A stretch of DNA of 64,000 bases from Haloarcula nitratireducens (GTDB lineage Archaea; Halobacteriota; Halobacteria; Halobacteriales; Haloarculaceae), in assembly GCF_019599505.1 (NCBI RefSeq), contig NZ_RKLT01000001.1, positions 434,001 to 498,000 of the forward strand, in the 5' to 3' direction. Every line of letters begins with the position of its first letter. The stretch's first letter is position 1. Below the pieces are notes generated by a model. That model ran no database searches. It had not been told where the DNA came from and worked only from the letters and a program-made list of their open reading frames with translations. This document shows positions 50,508-59,765 of the stretch, in pieces. Position numbers and translations under genes: made by a program.

Positions 50508-51818
50508 GTGACGGCGACACACACCACCGAGCGTGCGGTTGTCGTAAAGCGGGTCGACAGCGGCACGGCAGACACCGAAGAGATTCGCGACCTCGCCCGG
50601 GCCGCCGGGTACCGAGTGGTCGGGGAAGTCACACAGACCAGAACCGAGGACCCGGCGTATCACCTCGGGGAGGGGAAGGTAACGCGGCTGGCCAACAAAG
50701 TGGCGCTCGAAGACGCCACCACGGTCATCTTCGACAACCAGTTGGGGCCCTATCAGACGTACAACATCGGGAACGAACTCCCGAAGGGCGTTCAGGCCGT
50801 CGACCGGTTCCGACTCATCCTCGAGATCTTCGGCCAGCGCGCCCAGACGCGGAAGGCGCAGCTACAGGTCGAACTCGCCGAACTGCGCTACGAACTGCCC
50901 AGAGCGGAGGCCAAGGCCAGCCTCGCCAAGCGCGACGAGCGCCCGGGGTTCATGGGGCTGGGCGAGTACGACGAGACCCGCGAAGAGGACATCAAAAAGC
51001 AGATCTCGAACATCCGCGACGAGCTCGAATCCATCGAGGAGACCGAGCAACACCGCCGCGAACAGCGCCGGGAGTCCGGGTTCGATCTCGTGGCGCTGGC
51101 GGGCTACACCAACGCCGGGAAGTCGACGCTGCTTCGCCGCCTGGCCGACGACCTCGAGGTGGACGAGAACGACGACCTCCACCCGGACCTGGACACGACC
51201 GCCGAGAGCGAGGACCGGCTGTTCACGACCCTGGGGACCACCACGCGCCGGGCGCAGGTCGGCAAACGCGACGTGCTCGTGACGGACACTGTCGGGTTCA
51301 TCCAGGACCTCCCACACTGGCTGGTCGAGTCCTTCAAGTCGACGCTGGATTCGGTGTACCGCGCCGACCTCGTCCTGCTGGTCGTGGACGTCTCCGAATC
51401 CGTCGAGGAGATACGCGAGAAGCTGGTGACGAGCCACGACACGCTCTACGAGCGCAACCAGGCCCCCATCGTGACGGTGCTGAACAAGACCGACGTGGTA
51501 GACGACGAGGAGGTCCGCCGGAAGCGAGAGGCGCTCTCGAAACTCGCGCCCAACCCCGTGGCCGTCAGCGGCAAGGAGGGATTGAACATCGAGGAACTCG
51601 CCGCCCGCATCGACGCGGAGCTCCCTGACTACGAGCGCGAGCGCCTCGTCCTCCCGATGACCGACGAGACGATGAGCGTCGTGTCGTGGATCCACGACCA
51701 CGCCCACGTCGAGACCGTCGACTACGGCGACCAGGTCGTCATCGAGTTCGAGGCCCGCCCCGCCATCGTCGAGCAGTCTCGGGCGAAAGCGGGCGACCTC
51801 GTCGGCGCGTCGGCCTGA
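50508..51818 (+). CDS. hflX: ribosome-associated GTPase HflX
   Basis: 436 residues from a leaderless GTG. HflX binds the 50S subunit and can split stalled ribosomes. N-terminal HflX domain (YHLGEGKVTRLANKV, FDNQLGPYQTYN), coiled-coil (QISNIRDELESIEETEQHRREQ), G domain with GYTNAGKSTLL, DTVGFIQDLP and NKTD motifs, and a C-terminal domain. A complete member of the family. GTP-dependent. Next gene is 81 nt downstream. Confidence 0.95.
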   Translation: MTATHTTERAVVVKRVDSGTADTEEIRDLARAAGYRVVGEVTQTRTEDPAYHLGEGKVTRLANKVALEDATTVIFDNQLGPYQTYNIGNELPKGVQAVDRFRLILEIFGQRAQTRKAQLQVELAELRYELPRAEAKASLAKRDERPGFMGLGEYDETREEDIKKQISNIRDELESIEETEQHRREQRRESGFDLVALAGYTNAGKSTLLRRLADDLEVDENDDLHPDLDTTAESEDRLFTTLGTTTRRAQVGKRDVLVTDTVGFIQDLPHWLVESFKSTLDSVYRADLVLLVVDVSESVEEIREKLVTSHDTLYERNQAPIVTVLNKTDVVDDEEVRRKREALSKLAPNPVAVSGKEGLNIEELAARIDAELPDYERERLVLPMTDETMSVVSWIHDHAHVETVDYGDQVVIEFEARPAIVEQSRAKAGDLVGASA

Positions 51819-51899
51819 GAGCCCGCTCGCCGACGACGAACCCCGTCGGCTCCGGGTACCAGCCACAGGGTTATCCAGTTGCGAATCCTACACGTAGTG

Positions 51900-52499
51900 A
51901 TGGCAGACGATAAATCAGGCCGAGACAAGCAAGCGCGCGACGCGGAGAGACGCCAGCGAGAGCGCGACGTCGTCGCGGAACTAGAGCGCGGGGACGAGAC
52001 GGAACCGCCGGTCGACCCGGCGGAACTCGACGACTTCGAGGCGGCGCTCGACGCGGTCGAATTCCCGGCGACGGGGAGCGACGTCGTCGCGGCGGTCGGC
52101 GACCGAACCCTGACCGAGGGCGGCGAGAGCTACACCGTCGAGGAACTCGTCCCGGACACGGACGAGGAGCGGTTCAGTTCGACCGCCGCCGTCCGAATGC
52201 GGGTACAGCGGCCGAGAATCGCCGCGGCCATGAAGCGGATCGTGGAAGCGAGCGACTCGCTCCCGAACGTGGACCTCGGCACCTCACAGCGAGAAGCCTA
52301 CGAGAAGACGTTCCGGGAACTCAAGGCGATCGACGAGGACGACGAGGACGAGGGAATCCGGGTCATCGGCGACTGGATCGTCGAGCGAATCCACGAGAAG
52401 GAGAAGCTCCCTGGGTCCCGTGACGTGCGCCGGCAGGCGGCGAAGTTCTGCCGGAAGAACGGCTACTCGGTCCGGAACGACGAGTGGCTCGGCGTCTGA
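51900..52499 (+). CDS. conserved acidic haloarchaeal protein
   Basis: 199 residues from ATG 51900. A charged helical N-terminus of about 40 residues (DKQARDAERRQRERDVVAEL) is followed by a segment FEAALDAVEFPATGSDVVAAVGDRTL that recalls DUF5789/DUF2795-like small domains, and a C-terminal region with basic residues RQAAKFCRKNGYSVRND. Possibly a nucleic-acid-binding protein given the charge pattern; no catalytic motif. Convergent with nnr, 3 nt apart. Function unknown. Confidence 0.7.
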   Translation: MADDKSGRDKQARDAERRQRERDVVAELERGDETEPPVDPAELDDFEAALDAVEFPATGSDVVAAVGDRTLTEGGESYTVEELVPDTDEERFSSTAAVRMRVQRPRIAAAMKRIVEASDSLPNVDLGTSQREAYEKTFRELKAIDEDDEDEGIRVIGDWIVERIHEKEKLPGSRDVRRQAAKFCRKNGYSVRNDEWLGV

Positions 52500-52502
52500 T
52501 CG

Positions 52503-53930
52503 TCACTTCCAGAGCGCCGGCGGCACTTCCGCCAGCAGGTCGGTCGCCACCAGTCCGTAGCCCCGCTCGTCCACGATCGAATCGCCGGCGTCGCCGACGG
52601 CGTGAGCCGCGATGGCGGCCGCGTGGCGCGGCTCCTGCACGCAAGTCAGTGCGCCGGTGACGCCCGCCAGCACGTCGCCGGTGCCCCCGACGGTCATCCC
52701 CGGATTGCCGGTGCGGTTGATGCGCGTCTCCTCGCCGTCGGTGATGACGTCGTAGGCCCCCTTCACGAGTAGGGCGTGACCGATATCGGCGGCGAAGGAT
52801 TCGACGAGGTCGGCCCGCTCGCGCCAGTCGTCGCTGGTCTCCCCGCCCATCTTCTGCAGTTCGCCCTGGTGGGGCGTACAGACGAGTTCGGCGTTCGTCT
52901 CGATATCGGGGACGACGGCGAGCGGGTCCGCGTCGACGACGGCGGTGCCCTCGTAGCCGCCGAGGAACTCCTCGACGGCCGAGAGCGTCTCGTCGGCGTC
53001 GCCCATCCCGGGACCGAGGACGACCGTATCGTGGCCCTCGGCGAGGTCGGCGAGCCAGTCGACCTGTTCGGGACCGAGGAAATCGGCCTCGTACTCGCGG
53101 ACGATGAGGTTCTCCGTGTAGCCCTGAATCTCGCGGGCGACGGTCTCGGGGGCGGCGACGCGGACGAGGTCGGCACCGCCCCGGAGCGCCGCCTGCGCGG
53201 AGAGCGCCGGCGCGCCGGTGTAGGGGCCGCCGCCGACGACGAGCACCTCGCCGCTGTCGCCCTTGTGCGCGTCGCCGGCCCGACTGAGGCGGGTGAGGTC
53301 GCCGCGTTCGACGAACAGCTCGGCGGCGTCGGGGATGCCGATGTCCGCGACGGTGACCTCGGCGTCCAGCTCGGGGAGGCCGGGCTTCGTGTCGTGGAAC
53401 GTGACGACGTGGTCGGCTTCCACAGCGTTCCCCGCGAGCGTGCCGTCCGCGGCGTCGAGCCCCGACGGCACGTCCACGGAGAGAACCGGCGCGTCGGCGT
53501 CGTTCATCGCGCTCGCGGCGGTCGCTTCGGGTTCTCGCAGCGCGCCGCCGATGCCGGTCCCCAGCATCGCGTCGACGACGACCGCGGGGTCTGCGAGCGA
53601 GACGTCGCTCGCGTCGCGGACCTGCTCGGTCGGATACTCCGCTGCTTCGAGCGCGTCCCAGTTCTCGCGGGCGATGTCGGTCGTGATTGTCTCTGGGCGG
53701 CCCAACAGCAGGACGCGGAGGTCGAACTCGTCGAGGAACCGCGCGGCGACGAGGGCGTCGCCGCCGTTGTTCCCGCGGCCGGCGACGATCGTCACCTCGT
53801 CGCCGGGGTCGGCGTGGTCTCGAACCGCCCGCGCGACGGCGTTGCCCGAGGACTCCATCAGCTGTTTGCGCGGCACGCCGAGCGCCGCGGCGTTCTCGTC
53901 GACGACGCCCATCTCAGTACCGGTGAGCAT
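52503..53930 (-). CDS. nnr: bifunctional NAD(P)HX epimerase/dehydratase
   Basis: 475 residues, fusion of two repair activities for hydrated NAD(P)H. N-terminal epimerase (YjeF_N) has GRGNNGGDALVAARFL and VDAMLGTGIGG; the C-terminal ADP-dependent dehydratase (ribokinase-like) has LGPGMGDADE, CTPHQGEL and the ATP-site GGTGDVLAGVTG. Domain border near residue 215. All landmark residues are intact. Leftward, 70 nt from the acylphosphatase gene. Confidence 0.94.
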   Translation of the reverse strand: MLTGTEMGVVDENAAALGVPRKQLMESSGNAVARAVRDHADPGDEVTIVAGRGNNGGDALVAARFLDEFDLRVLLLGRPETITTDIARENWDALEAAEYPTEQVRDASDVSLADPAVVVDAMLGTGIGGALREPEATAASAMNDADAPVLSVDVPSGLDAADGTLAGNAVEADHVVTFHDTKPGLPELDAEVTVADIGIPDAAELFVERGDLTRLSRAGDAHKGDSGEVLVVGGGPYTGAPALSAQAALRGGADLVRVAAPETVAREIQGYTENLIVREYEADFLGPEQVDWLADLAEGHDTVVLGPGMGDADETLSAVEEFLGGYEGTAVVDADPLAVVPDIETNAELVCTPHQGELQKMGGETSDDWRERADLVESFAADIGHALLVKGAYDVITDGEETRINRTGNPGMTVGGTGDVLAGVTGALTCVQEPRHAAAIAAHAVGDAGDSIVDERGYGLVATDLLAEVPPALWK

Positions 53931-54000
53931 GGGCGGCGGTTCGCCCGCCAGCGTGGTAACGGTGGTGGACGGTGACAGCGGAGCGACGGGCGGTGTGGCG

Positions 54001-54276
54001 CTACCAGCGGACTTCGAAGCCGTCGATGCCTTCGGGGTCTTCCTCCTCCACTTCGACGTCGACGACGTCCGCCCGGGAACTCCCCTCGTGGCAGAACTCG
54101 ACCATCGACTCGACGTCGTCGGGGTCGCCCTCGAACACCGCCTCGACGCGGCCGTCGTCTAAGTTCGTCACCCAGCCGTCGACGCCGTGGTCGTTGGCGG
54201 TGTCCCGCGTCGTCGCACGGTAGTAGACGCCCTGTACTCGCCCGGAGACGTAGACGTGAACGCGTCGGCGCGCCAT
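54001..54276 (-). CDS. acyP: acylphosphatase
   Basis: 91 residues. Hydrolyses acyl phosphates. The signature GRVQGVYYR (12-20) contains the catalytic Arg20, and Asn38 in GWVTNLDDGRVEAV orients the water. Full length for the family. Acidic surface and highly acidic linker (EVEEEDPEG). Located between the ligase and nnr genes, all leftward. Confidence 0.94.
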   Translation of the reverse strand: MARRRVHVYVSGRVQGVYYRATTRDTANDHGVDGWVTNLDDGRVEAVFEGDPDDVESMVEFCHEGSSRADVVDVEVEEEDPEGIDGFEVRW

Positions 54277-54301
54277 GTCCGCGCCTACTCGCGGCGGGCA
54301 G

Positions 54302-55609
54302 TTAGGCCCGGCGGTCGGCGCTCACTTCCCGCTCGGTACTCTCGGTGTTCGGCTCCGCGTCGACCAGACGACTCTCCGCTGACAGCGTGGTCGTCGGGCG
54401 CGACGTCCCGATATCTCGTCGCTCTAGGACGGCGTTCAGACCGTCGCGCAGGAACGGCCGGATGTCGTCGCTGTCGAGAAAGTCGAAGTGCGGCTGCGTG
54501 ACCATCGAGCCGACCGTCTCCGCCGCCGTTCGCAGCAGCGACGGCTTCTCGACGAACGGGTACTCCTCCGTGGCGACGCTGTGCAGGTGACTGACTTCGC
54601 CGCGGAGAAAGTGCGACGCCGTTCCGGGCCGGTACTCGGGCGCGAACGGGCCGCGGTCTCCGTTGGCGAGCCGCCAGTAGTACAGCGGGTAGTCGACCCC
54701 CGCGTGGAGGTCACAGGGGAGCGACGACCAGAACCGCGGGTTGATTTCGAGGATCTCGAACTCCCCTGTCGCTTCGTCGCGGATGAACCCGACCGACGCC
54801 ACGCCGTGCCACTCCAGTTCGTCCAACACCGCGAGCCCCGCTTCGCGGAGTTCCGGGATGTCGACGGCTTCGTGGTAGACGCTCGGACCGCGAGGGTACT
54901 TGAACCCGCGACGGAGGGCTTTCTGCGTGCTGAACAGCGCCTCTCCCTCGTCGTACAGCGCACGGATGGTGTACTCGGTCCCGGCGACGTACTCCTGGAC
55001 GATGGGTTCGTGTCCCATGCGGTCGATCAGGTCCTCGACGTCGGGAGGGTCGCCCGGCTCGAAGTACTGCGTGTTCGGCATCGACCACGACTCCGTCGGG
55101 GGGACCTCGTCGACGTAGTAGTCGGTAAGCGCCCCGTAGCGCCCCTTCGCGATGAGACGGCGGTCCCAGTCGTCCACGTCGGTGAGCAGTTTGGTTTCGG
55201 GAACGGTGACGCCGGCACGCTCGGCGGCCGAGAAGAGGTCGAGCCTGTCGTGAACTCTCGATAGCGTCCCCATCGTCGGCCACACCGGCGTGAGGTACTC
55301 CTCGAACGCCTCGCGGTATCTCGAGAGGACGTAGACATCTTCCTCCCGAACCGGGACGATAGTCTTCACGGAGGGGCGCGCCGCGAGGTCGAGGAGCACG
55401 TCCCGATACGAGAGCAGGTCGTCGTACGGACTGGGCAACCGGACCCGCTCGTCGCAGTACTTCGAGGCGAACGCCGGCGAGCGGTCGCTGTCGGACGCGA
55501 CGATAGTTCTGACGCCGCGCCGGCCCAGCGACCTGACGGCGGTCACCGAGCCGGGCGCGTCGTTCGATATCACTACGGCAGACCCGTCCGGAGTATCGCC
55601 GTCTTCCAT
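54302..55609 (-). CDS. ATP-grasp carboxylate-amine ligase-like protein
   Basis: 435 residues. N-terminal Rossmann-type PreATP-grasp domain (AVVISNDAPGSVTAVRSLGRRGVRTIVAS), central ATP-grasp with LIAKGRYGA and IVQEYVAGTEYTIRALYD, and metal-binding EFEILEINPRFWSS at the end of the fold. These enzymes join a carboxylate to an amine through an acyl phosphate. A tail of about 80 residues (after PEYRPGTASH) is variable. Substrate unknown; related haloarchaeal enzymes are often near cell-surface or cofactor genes. Single gene, TATA not evident. Confidence 0.84.
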   Translation of the reverse strand: MEDGDTPDGSAVVISNDAPGSVTAVRSLGRRGVRTIVASDSDRSPAFASKYCDERVRLPSPYDDLLSYRDVLLDLAARPSVKTIVPVREEDVYVLSRYREAFEEYLTPVWPTMGTLSRVHDRLDLFSAAERAGVTVPETKLLTDVDDWDRRLIAKGRYGALTDYYVDEVPPTESWSMPNTQYFEPGDPPDVEDLIDRMGHEPIVQEYVAGTEYTIRALYDEGEALFSTQKALRRGFKYPRGPSVYHEAVDIPELREAGLAVLDELEWHGVASVGFIRDEATGEFEILEINPRFWSSLPCDLHAGVDYPLYYWRLANGDRGPFAPEYRPGTASHFLRGEVSHLHSVATEEYPFVEKPSLLRTAAETVGSMVTQPHFDFLDSDDIRPFLRDGLNAVLERRDIGTSRPTTTLSAESRLVDAEPNTESTEREVSADRRA

Positions 55610-55714
55610 GCGTCATAGTAGCAGATAGAGTCCGGAAAGTAAGTCGGACGCTATCCCTCGGGGTTCGGACCTTACTCCGATACGGTCTGTATAATTCGTT
55701 CTGTCGCCCGTTGC

Positions 55715-56620
55715 CTAGTCCCGCCCGCCCGAACGAAGGTAGTGAAAGAGGTACGTCTGCGTGTAGCCGGCGTACTCGCCGCCGAGGGTCTCGCGGATGG
55801 CCCTGGAGGTCTCGGCGTAGTTGCCGCGGTCGCACTCGGGGTAGTACTCCTCGATGGTGCTCCGAATCCACGTGTCCAGCGGGACCGCTTCGAGATAGCC
55901 GAGCGAGAACAGGAGAACGCAGTCGGCCACCTTCTCGCCGACGCCGACGAACGCCGTCAGCGCCTCGCGGGCCTCCTCGTACTCCGAGCCGATCGCGTCC
56001 TCGGGGCGAGCCTCGCCGTCGGCGACCATCTCCGCGCTCCGCTTCACGTAGGGGGCGCGATACCCCAGGTTCAGGTCTCGGAGCTCCGCCTCGCTCGCGG
56101 CCGCCAGCGCGGCGGGGGTCGGGAAGGCGTCGTAAGTCCGCCCGTCGAAGGAGACGGTCTCGCCGAACTCCCGGCGGAGCGCCCGCTGCATCCCGTGGAT
56201 GCGTCCGACTCGCATCTGGGCCGAGCAGATGAAGGAGATCAGCGTCGGGAACGCCGGGTCGCGGACGATACGCATCCCCCAGTAGGCGTCGAACGCCTCC
56301 TCGACGACGTCGTCGGAGGGGGCCGTCTCTCGTATCGCCGGGAGGTCGTCGTCGAGGCCGAGCAGCGTCCGGACGCGCGATTCGGCGTCGACGGACGACT
56401 CCCAGACCAGTTCGTCGTCGGTCTGGCGGACGCGGACGACGACCGGCCCCTCGTCGGTCCGGAGCGTCGTCCAGTACCACGCATCGCCGCCGCTGGCCGC
56501 TTCCCGCTCGTACATTCGGCCGTCCTCGCGGTCCCAGAGGTACGACTGGCCGCTCTCGACGGTGGCTTGCAGGTCCAGTCCGCCCGATAGGGAATCGACG
56601 TCGATAGTGCCCCGTTCCAT
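55715..56620 (-). CDS. OGG1-like 8-oxoguanine DNA glycosylase
   Basis: 301 residues. N-terminal OGG_N-like domain (ATVESGQSYLWDREDG) and helix-hairpin-helix glycosylase domain ending GVGEKVADCVLLFSL...EAVPLDTWI: the hairpin lysine is Lys230 and the catalytic Asp is Asp249, positions that match Lys249 and Asp268 of human OGG1. It lacks an Fe-S cluster motif. Removes oxidised guanine and nicks the strand. The window therefore holds two glycosylases (with nth). Leftward, between the ligase and NSS transporters. Confidence 0.9.
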   Translation of the reverse strand: MERGTIDVDSLSGGLDLQATVESGQSYLWDREDGRMYEREAASGGDAWYWTTLRTDEGPVVVRVRQTDDELVWESSVDAESRVRTLLGLDDDLPAIRETAPSDDVVEEAFDAYWGMRIVRDPAFPTLISFICSAQMRVGRIHGMQRALRREFGETVSFDGRTYDAFPTPAALAAASEAELRDLNLGYRAPYVKRSAEMVADGEARPEDAIGSEYEEAREALTAFVGVGEKVADCVLLFSLGYLEAVPLDTWIRSTIEEYYPECDRGNYAETSRAIRETLGGEYAGYTQTYLFHYLRSGGRD

Positions 56621-56673
56621 CGTTCGGTCGGACGCCTCGGAGCGGTTTCCGGGTTTCTATCTTCCGCTCTCGA

Positions 56674-58074
56674 TCAGCTCGCGGGTCGGCCGCGGAACCG
56701 CACGGCGGCGACGAAGGCGGCGACGCCGACGAGAGCGACGGCGGCGGCCTGCGTCGCCGAGACCGCGACGCCGAGGAGACCGCCCAGCCCGGAGACGAGC
56801 GTGAACGCGAGGAACAGCGGGAGGACCACGGCGACGGCGTAGTACCACGGGCGACCGGCCAGTCGGGCCAGGCGGCCCGCGCCGCGCTCGTACTCGTCGA
56901 GCGCCGCCTTCCCCAGCACCCAGCCGTCGAACAGCAGGAAGCCGAGCAGTCCGGCGGTCAGGACGAGGTTGGCGACCGTGTCGGCCAGCAGGGCGAACAG
57001 CGGCGGCGACAGCGCGGCGGCGCTCCCGGTGAGGAGGAACAGGCCGCCGACGCCGACCGTGGCGCTGGAGCGGCCGAGACCGTGTTCGTCGACGAGGTAC
57101 GAGACGAGCACCTCGAAGATACTGATGGCCGAGGACAGCGCCGCCAGCAGGACGACGCCGAAGAAGACGAACCCGACGACGCGGCTGTAGGGCAGATCCG
57201 CGAAGGCTCCCGCGAGACTGACGAACAGCGCGCCCGGGCCGCCCTCGCCCGGCGAGACGCCCAGCGAGAACAGCAGCGGGAAGATGACCAGTCCCGCGAG
57301 GACGCCGATGCCGGTGTTCAGCCCGGCGATGAGCGTCCCGTCGGCGGCCAGCGAGCGGTCCTCGCCGATGTAGGAGGCGTAGGTCAGCATCGCGCCCGCG
57401 CCGACCGAGAGCGTGAAGAGCGCTTGGCCCGCCGCGGCGACGAGGACGTCGAAGAAGTTCGCCCGGAGGTAACCCACGTCGAGCGAGAGGAAGAACTCGT
57501 AGCCGCCGGCGCTCCCCGGGAGCGTCGCGGCCCACGCCGCGAGGCCGCCGAAGAGGAGGACGATGCCGGGGACCATCACCTTCGTCGCCGCCTCGATGCC
57601 GCGGTCGACGCCGGCGTAGACGACGCCGACCGTCGCCAGCAGGAACAGCGCGTGAAAGCCCGCCGCGCCGACGCCGTAGTCGATGGCCGCGAAGTACCCC
57701 TGCGGGTCTCCGAAGTACGCGCCGGTGGCGCTGGCGAGCGTGTAGCGGAGGATCCACCCGCCGACGACCGAGTAGAAGGAGAGGACGACGACGGACGCGA
57801 GCAGCGCGACGCCGCCGAGGGCCCGCCAGCGGCGGCCGCCCAGTTCGCCGAACGCGCCGACCGGGTTGCGCCGGCTCCGCCGCCCGATGACCATCTCGCC
57901 CAGCAGCCCGGGGACGCCGACGAGGACGATCACCAGTACGTACAACAGGAGAAAGGCCGCGCCGCCGTTCTGGGCGGTCAGCCACGGGAACCGCCAGATG
58001 TTGCCCAGCCCGACCGCGCTCCCGACGGCGGCGAGGACGAACCCGACTCGCGTGCGCCACGTAGCTCTACTCAT
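56674..58074 (-). CDS. sodium-dependent transporter, NSS/SNF family (second of pair)
   Basis: 466 residues, about twelve membrane helices. Neurotransmitter:sodium symporter signature at the N-terminus: FVLAAVGSAVGLGNIWRFPWLTAQNGGAAF, with the unwound helix 1 region, and SAISIFEVLVSYLVDE in helix 8, where sodium ligands lie. Imports amino acids or similar solutes with sodium. It is a tandem paralog of the gene at 58.1-59.5 kb, 54 nt apart, same strand. A long second half with less conserved helices. Confidence 0.93.
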   Translation of the reverse strand: MSRATWRTRVGFVLAAVGSAVGLGNIWRFPWLTAQNGGAAFLLLYVLVIVLVGVPGLLGEMVIGRRSRRNPVGAFGELGGRRWRALGGVALLASVVVLSFYSVVGGWILRYTLASATGAYFGDPQGYFAAIDYGVGAAGFHALFLLATVGVVYAGVDRGIEAATKVMVPGIVLLFGGLAAWAATLPGSAGGYEFFLSLDVGYLRANFFDVLVAAAGQALFTLSVGAGAMLTYASYIGEDRSLAADGTLIAGLNTGIGVLAGLVIFPLLFSLGVSPGEGGPGALFVSLAGAFADLPYSRVVGFVFFGVVLLAALSSAISIFEVLVSYLVDEHGLGRSSATVGVGGLFLLTGSAAALSPPLFALLADTVANLVLTAGLLGFLLFDGWVLGKAALDEYERGAGRLARLAGRPWYYAVAVVLPLFLAFTLVSGLGGLLGVAVSATQAAAVALVGVAAFVAAVRFRGRPAS

Positions 58075-58128
58075 CGTCTCAGCGTCCGCGTCGACACCGA
58101 AAAGCGTGTCGAGAGCGGGCCAGACACG

Positions 58129-59472
58129 TCAGAACGGTGCGAAGAACGCGGGGTCGGAACCGAGGAACATCGTCTGGATACCGAGGACGAGCGTCCCGAG
58201 GAGCGCGACGAGCACGACGAGCCTGAGCGTCCATAGCCAGACCCCGCCGAACGAACCGAGCCCCTCCGCCCCCTGACCCAGTTCGTCGACGGCGCGCCCG
58301 CCGACGACCCAGCCGACGAACACGGTCAGCAGCAGCCCCGAGAACGGGAGGAACAACTGGTACGCGAAGTTGTCGAACCACGTCAGCCACGTCGTACTCC
58401 ACGCGGAAGGGAGACCGAGCACGAACAGGCCGAGGCCGGCGGCCCCGGCGAGGTAGGGTCGCGGTATCCCGTAGTTGTCGTTCGCGTAGGCGACGGTCAC
58501 CTCCAGTAGGCTGATCGCCGAGGAGAGCGCCGCGATGAGGACGACGCCGAAGAAGACGACGCCGAAGACGCGGCTGTACGGGAGCGTTCCGAACCCGGCG
58601 GCCGTCGCGACGAACAGCGCGCCCGCCCCGCCGGTCTGGGTGGTAATCTCCGCGCCGATGGTGAGCAGGATGGGGAAGACCACGATGCCGGCGAGGATGC
58701 CGACGAGCGTGTTCGAGACGACGATGACGCCGCCGTCGAAGATGAGGTTGTCGTCCTCGCCGACGTACGAGGAGTACGTTATCATGATGGCCATCCCCAG
58801 CGAGAGCGTGAAGAAGGCCTGTCCGACGGCGAAGGGGATGATGGACCCGGCGTTAGCCACCATCGTCCCGAGGTCCGGCGAGAGGAAGAAGGCGTAGCCC
58901 TCGCCGGCGCCCGGAAGCGTCGCCACCCACGCCGCCAGCGCGACCATCAGGACGACGATGCTCGGAACCATCACCTTCGTCGCCTTCTCGATGCCGTCCT
59001 CGATGCCGAAGGCGACGATGCCGACGACGACGGCGAGGAAGATCGCCTGTGCCAGCACCGCCTCGGGGCCCGAGGAGACGGCCCCGAAGTAGCCGGCGGG
59101 GTCGCCGAAGTACGCGCCGCGGACGCTCCCGAGGATGTACCGGAGGACCCACCCGCCGACGACGTTGTAGTACGAGAGGATCCAGAATCCGGTGAAGACG
59201 GCGAAGCCCCCGACGATGCGCCAGTTGCGGTGGCCCATCTCCTCGAAGGCGTCGACGGCGTTGACGTTCGTCCGCCTGCCGAGGACGAACTCCGCCAGCA
59301 TCGCCGGGAAGCCGACGACGAGGACGGCGACGAGGTAGAAGGCGACGAACGCCGCGCCGCCGTTGGTCGCGGTCTTGAACGGGAATTGCCAGAGGTTCCC
59401 GAGACCGACTGCGCTCCCGATGGCCGCGAGGAGGAATCCGACGCGCGTCGTCCACGTCTCTCGTTCTGACAT
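58129..59472 (-). CDS. sodium-dependent transporter, NSS/SNF family (first of pair)
   Basis: 447 residues, about twelve membrane helices. Helix 1 motif FLLAAIGSAVGLGNLWQFPFKTATNGGAAF and helix 8 motif ALSSAISLLEVTVAYAND. Differences from its neighbour (for example QFPF for RFPW in helix 1) may reflect a different substrate. It has the better promoter: GTTAACC about 30 nt upstream of the start on the minus strand. The pair probably arose by tandem duplication and then diverged. Confidence 0.93.
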   Translation of the reverse strand: MSERETWTTRVGFLLAAIGSAVGLGNLWQFPFKTATNGGAAFVAFYLVAVLVVGFPAMLAEFVLGRRTNVNAVDAFEEMGHRNWRIVGGFAVFTGFWILSYYNVVGGWVLRYILGSVRGAYFGDPAGYFGAVSSGPEAVLAQAIFLAVVVGIVAFGIEDGIEKATKVMVPSIVVLMVALAAWVATLPGAGEGYAFFLSPDLGTMVANAGSIIPFAVGQAFFTLSLGMAIMITYSSYVGEDDNLIFDGGVIVVSNTLVGILAGIVVFPILLTIGAEITTQTGGAGALFVATAAGFGTLPYSRVFGVVFFGVVLIAALSSAISLLEVTVAYANDNYGIPRPYLAGAAGLGLFVLGLPSAWSTTWLTWFDNFAYQLFLPFSGLLLTVFVGWVVGGRAVDELGQGAEGLGSFGGVWLWTLRLVVLVALLGTLVLGIQTMFLGSDPAFFAPF

Positions 59473-59765
59473 AGTGGAACGATTGTGCCGGTTCCCCGGT
59501 TAACGGCTGTGATTCCGGCGAGATATCGCGGCGTGGTCGACGCCGACCGCGGTACCGGCCGACGACGGAGCGCTATATAGCGATATTATCAACGTACTAG
59601 TGGGTCGGTCCCGCAGATCCGATCGTCCACACTCGGCCGCCGGCCGCTGGACCAGTCAGCGACCCGTCGTCACGGTGCTCCGTCCCGTCTATCCCCGGTG
59701 TGGACAGTCAGTCATGCGTTCTCCTCTTTCGGGGGTCTCCCCTCGACCCCGCCTTCTCCGGCATC
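59473..59765. other. intergenic region with palindrome
   Basis: 293 bp without a convincing gene between the NSS transporter and SDR genes. CGCTATATAGCG (59571-59582) is a perfect 12-bp palindrome followed by an AT-rich stretch (GATATTATC). The minus-strand promoter of the NSS gene is near 59500. Otherwise I see nothing. Confidence 0.5.
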
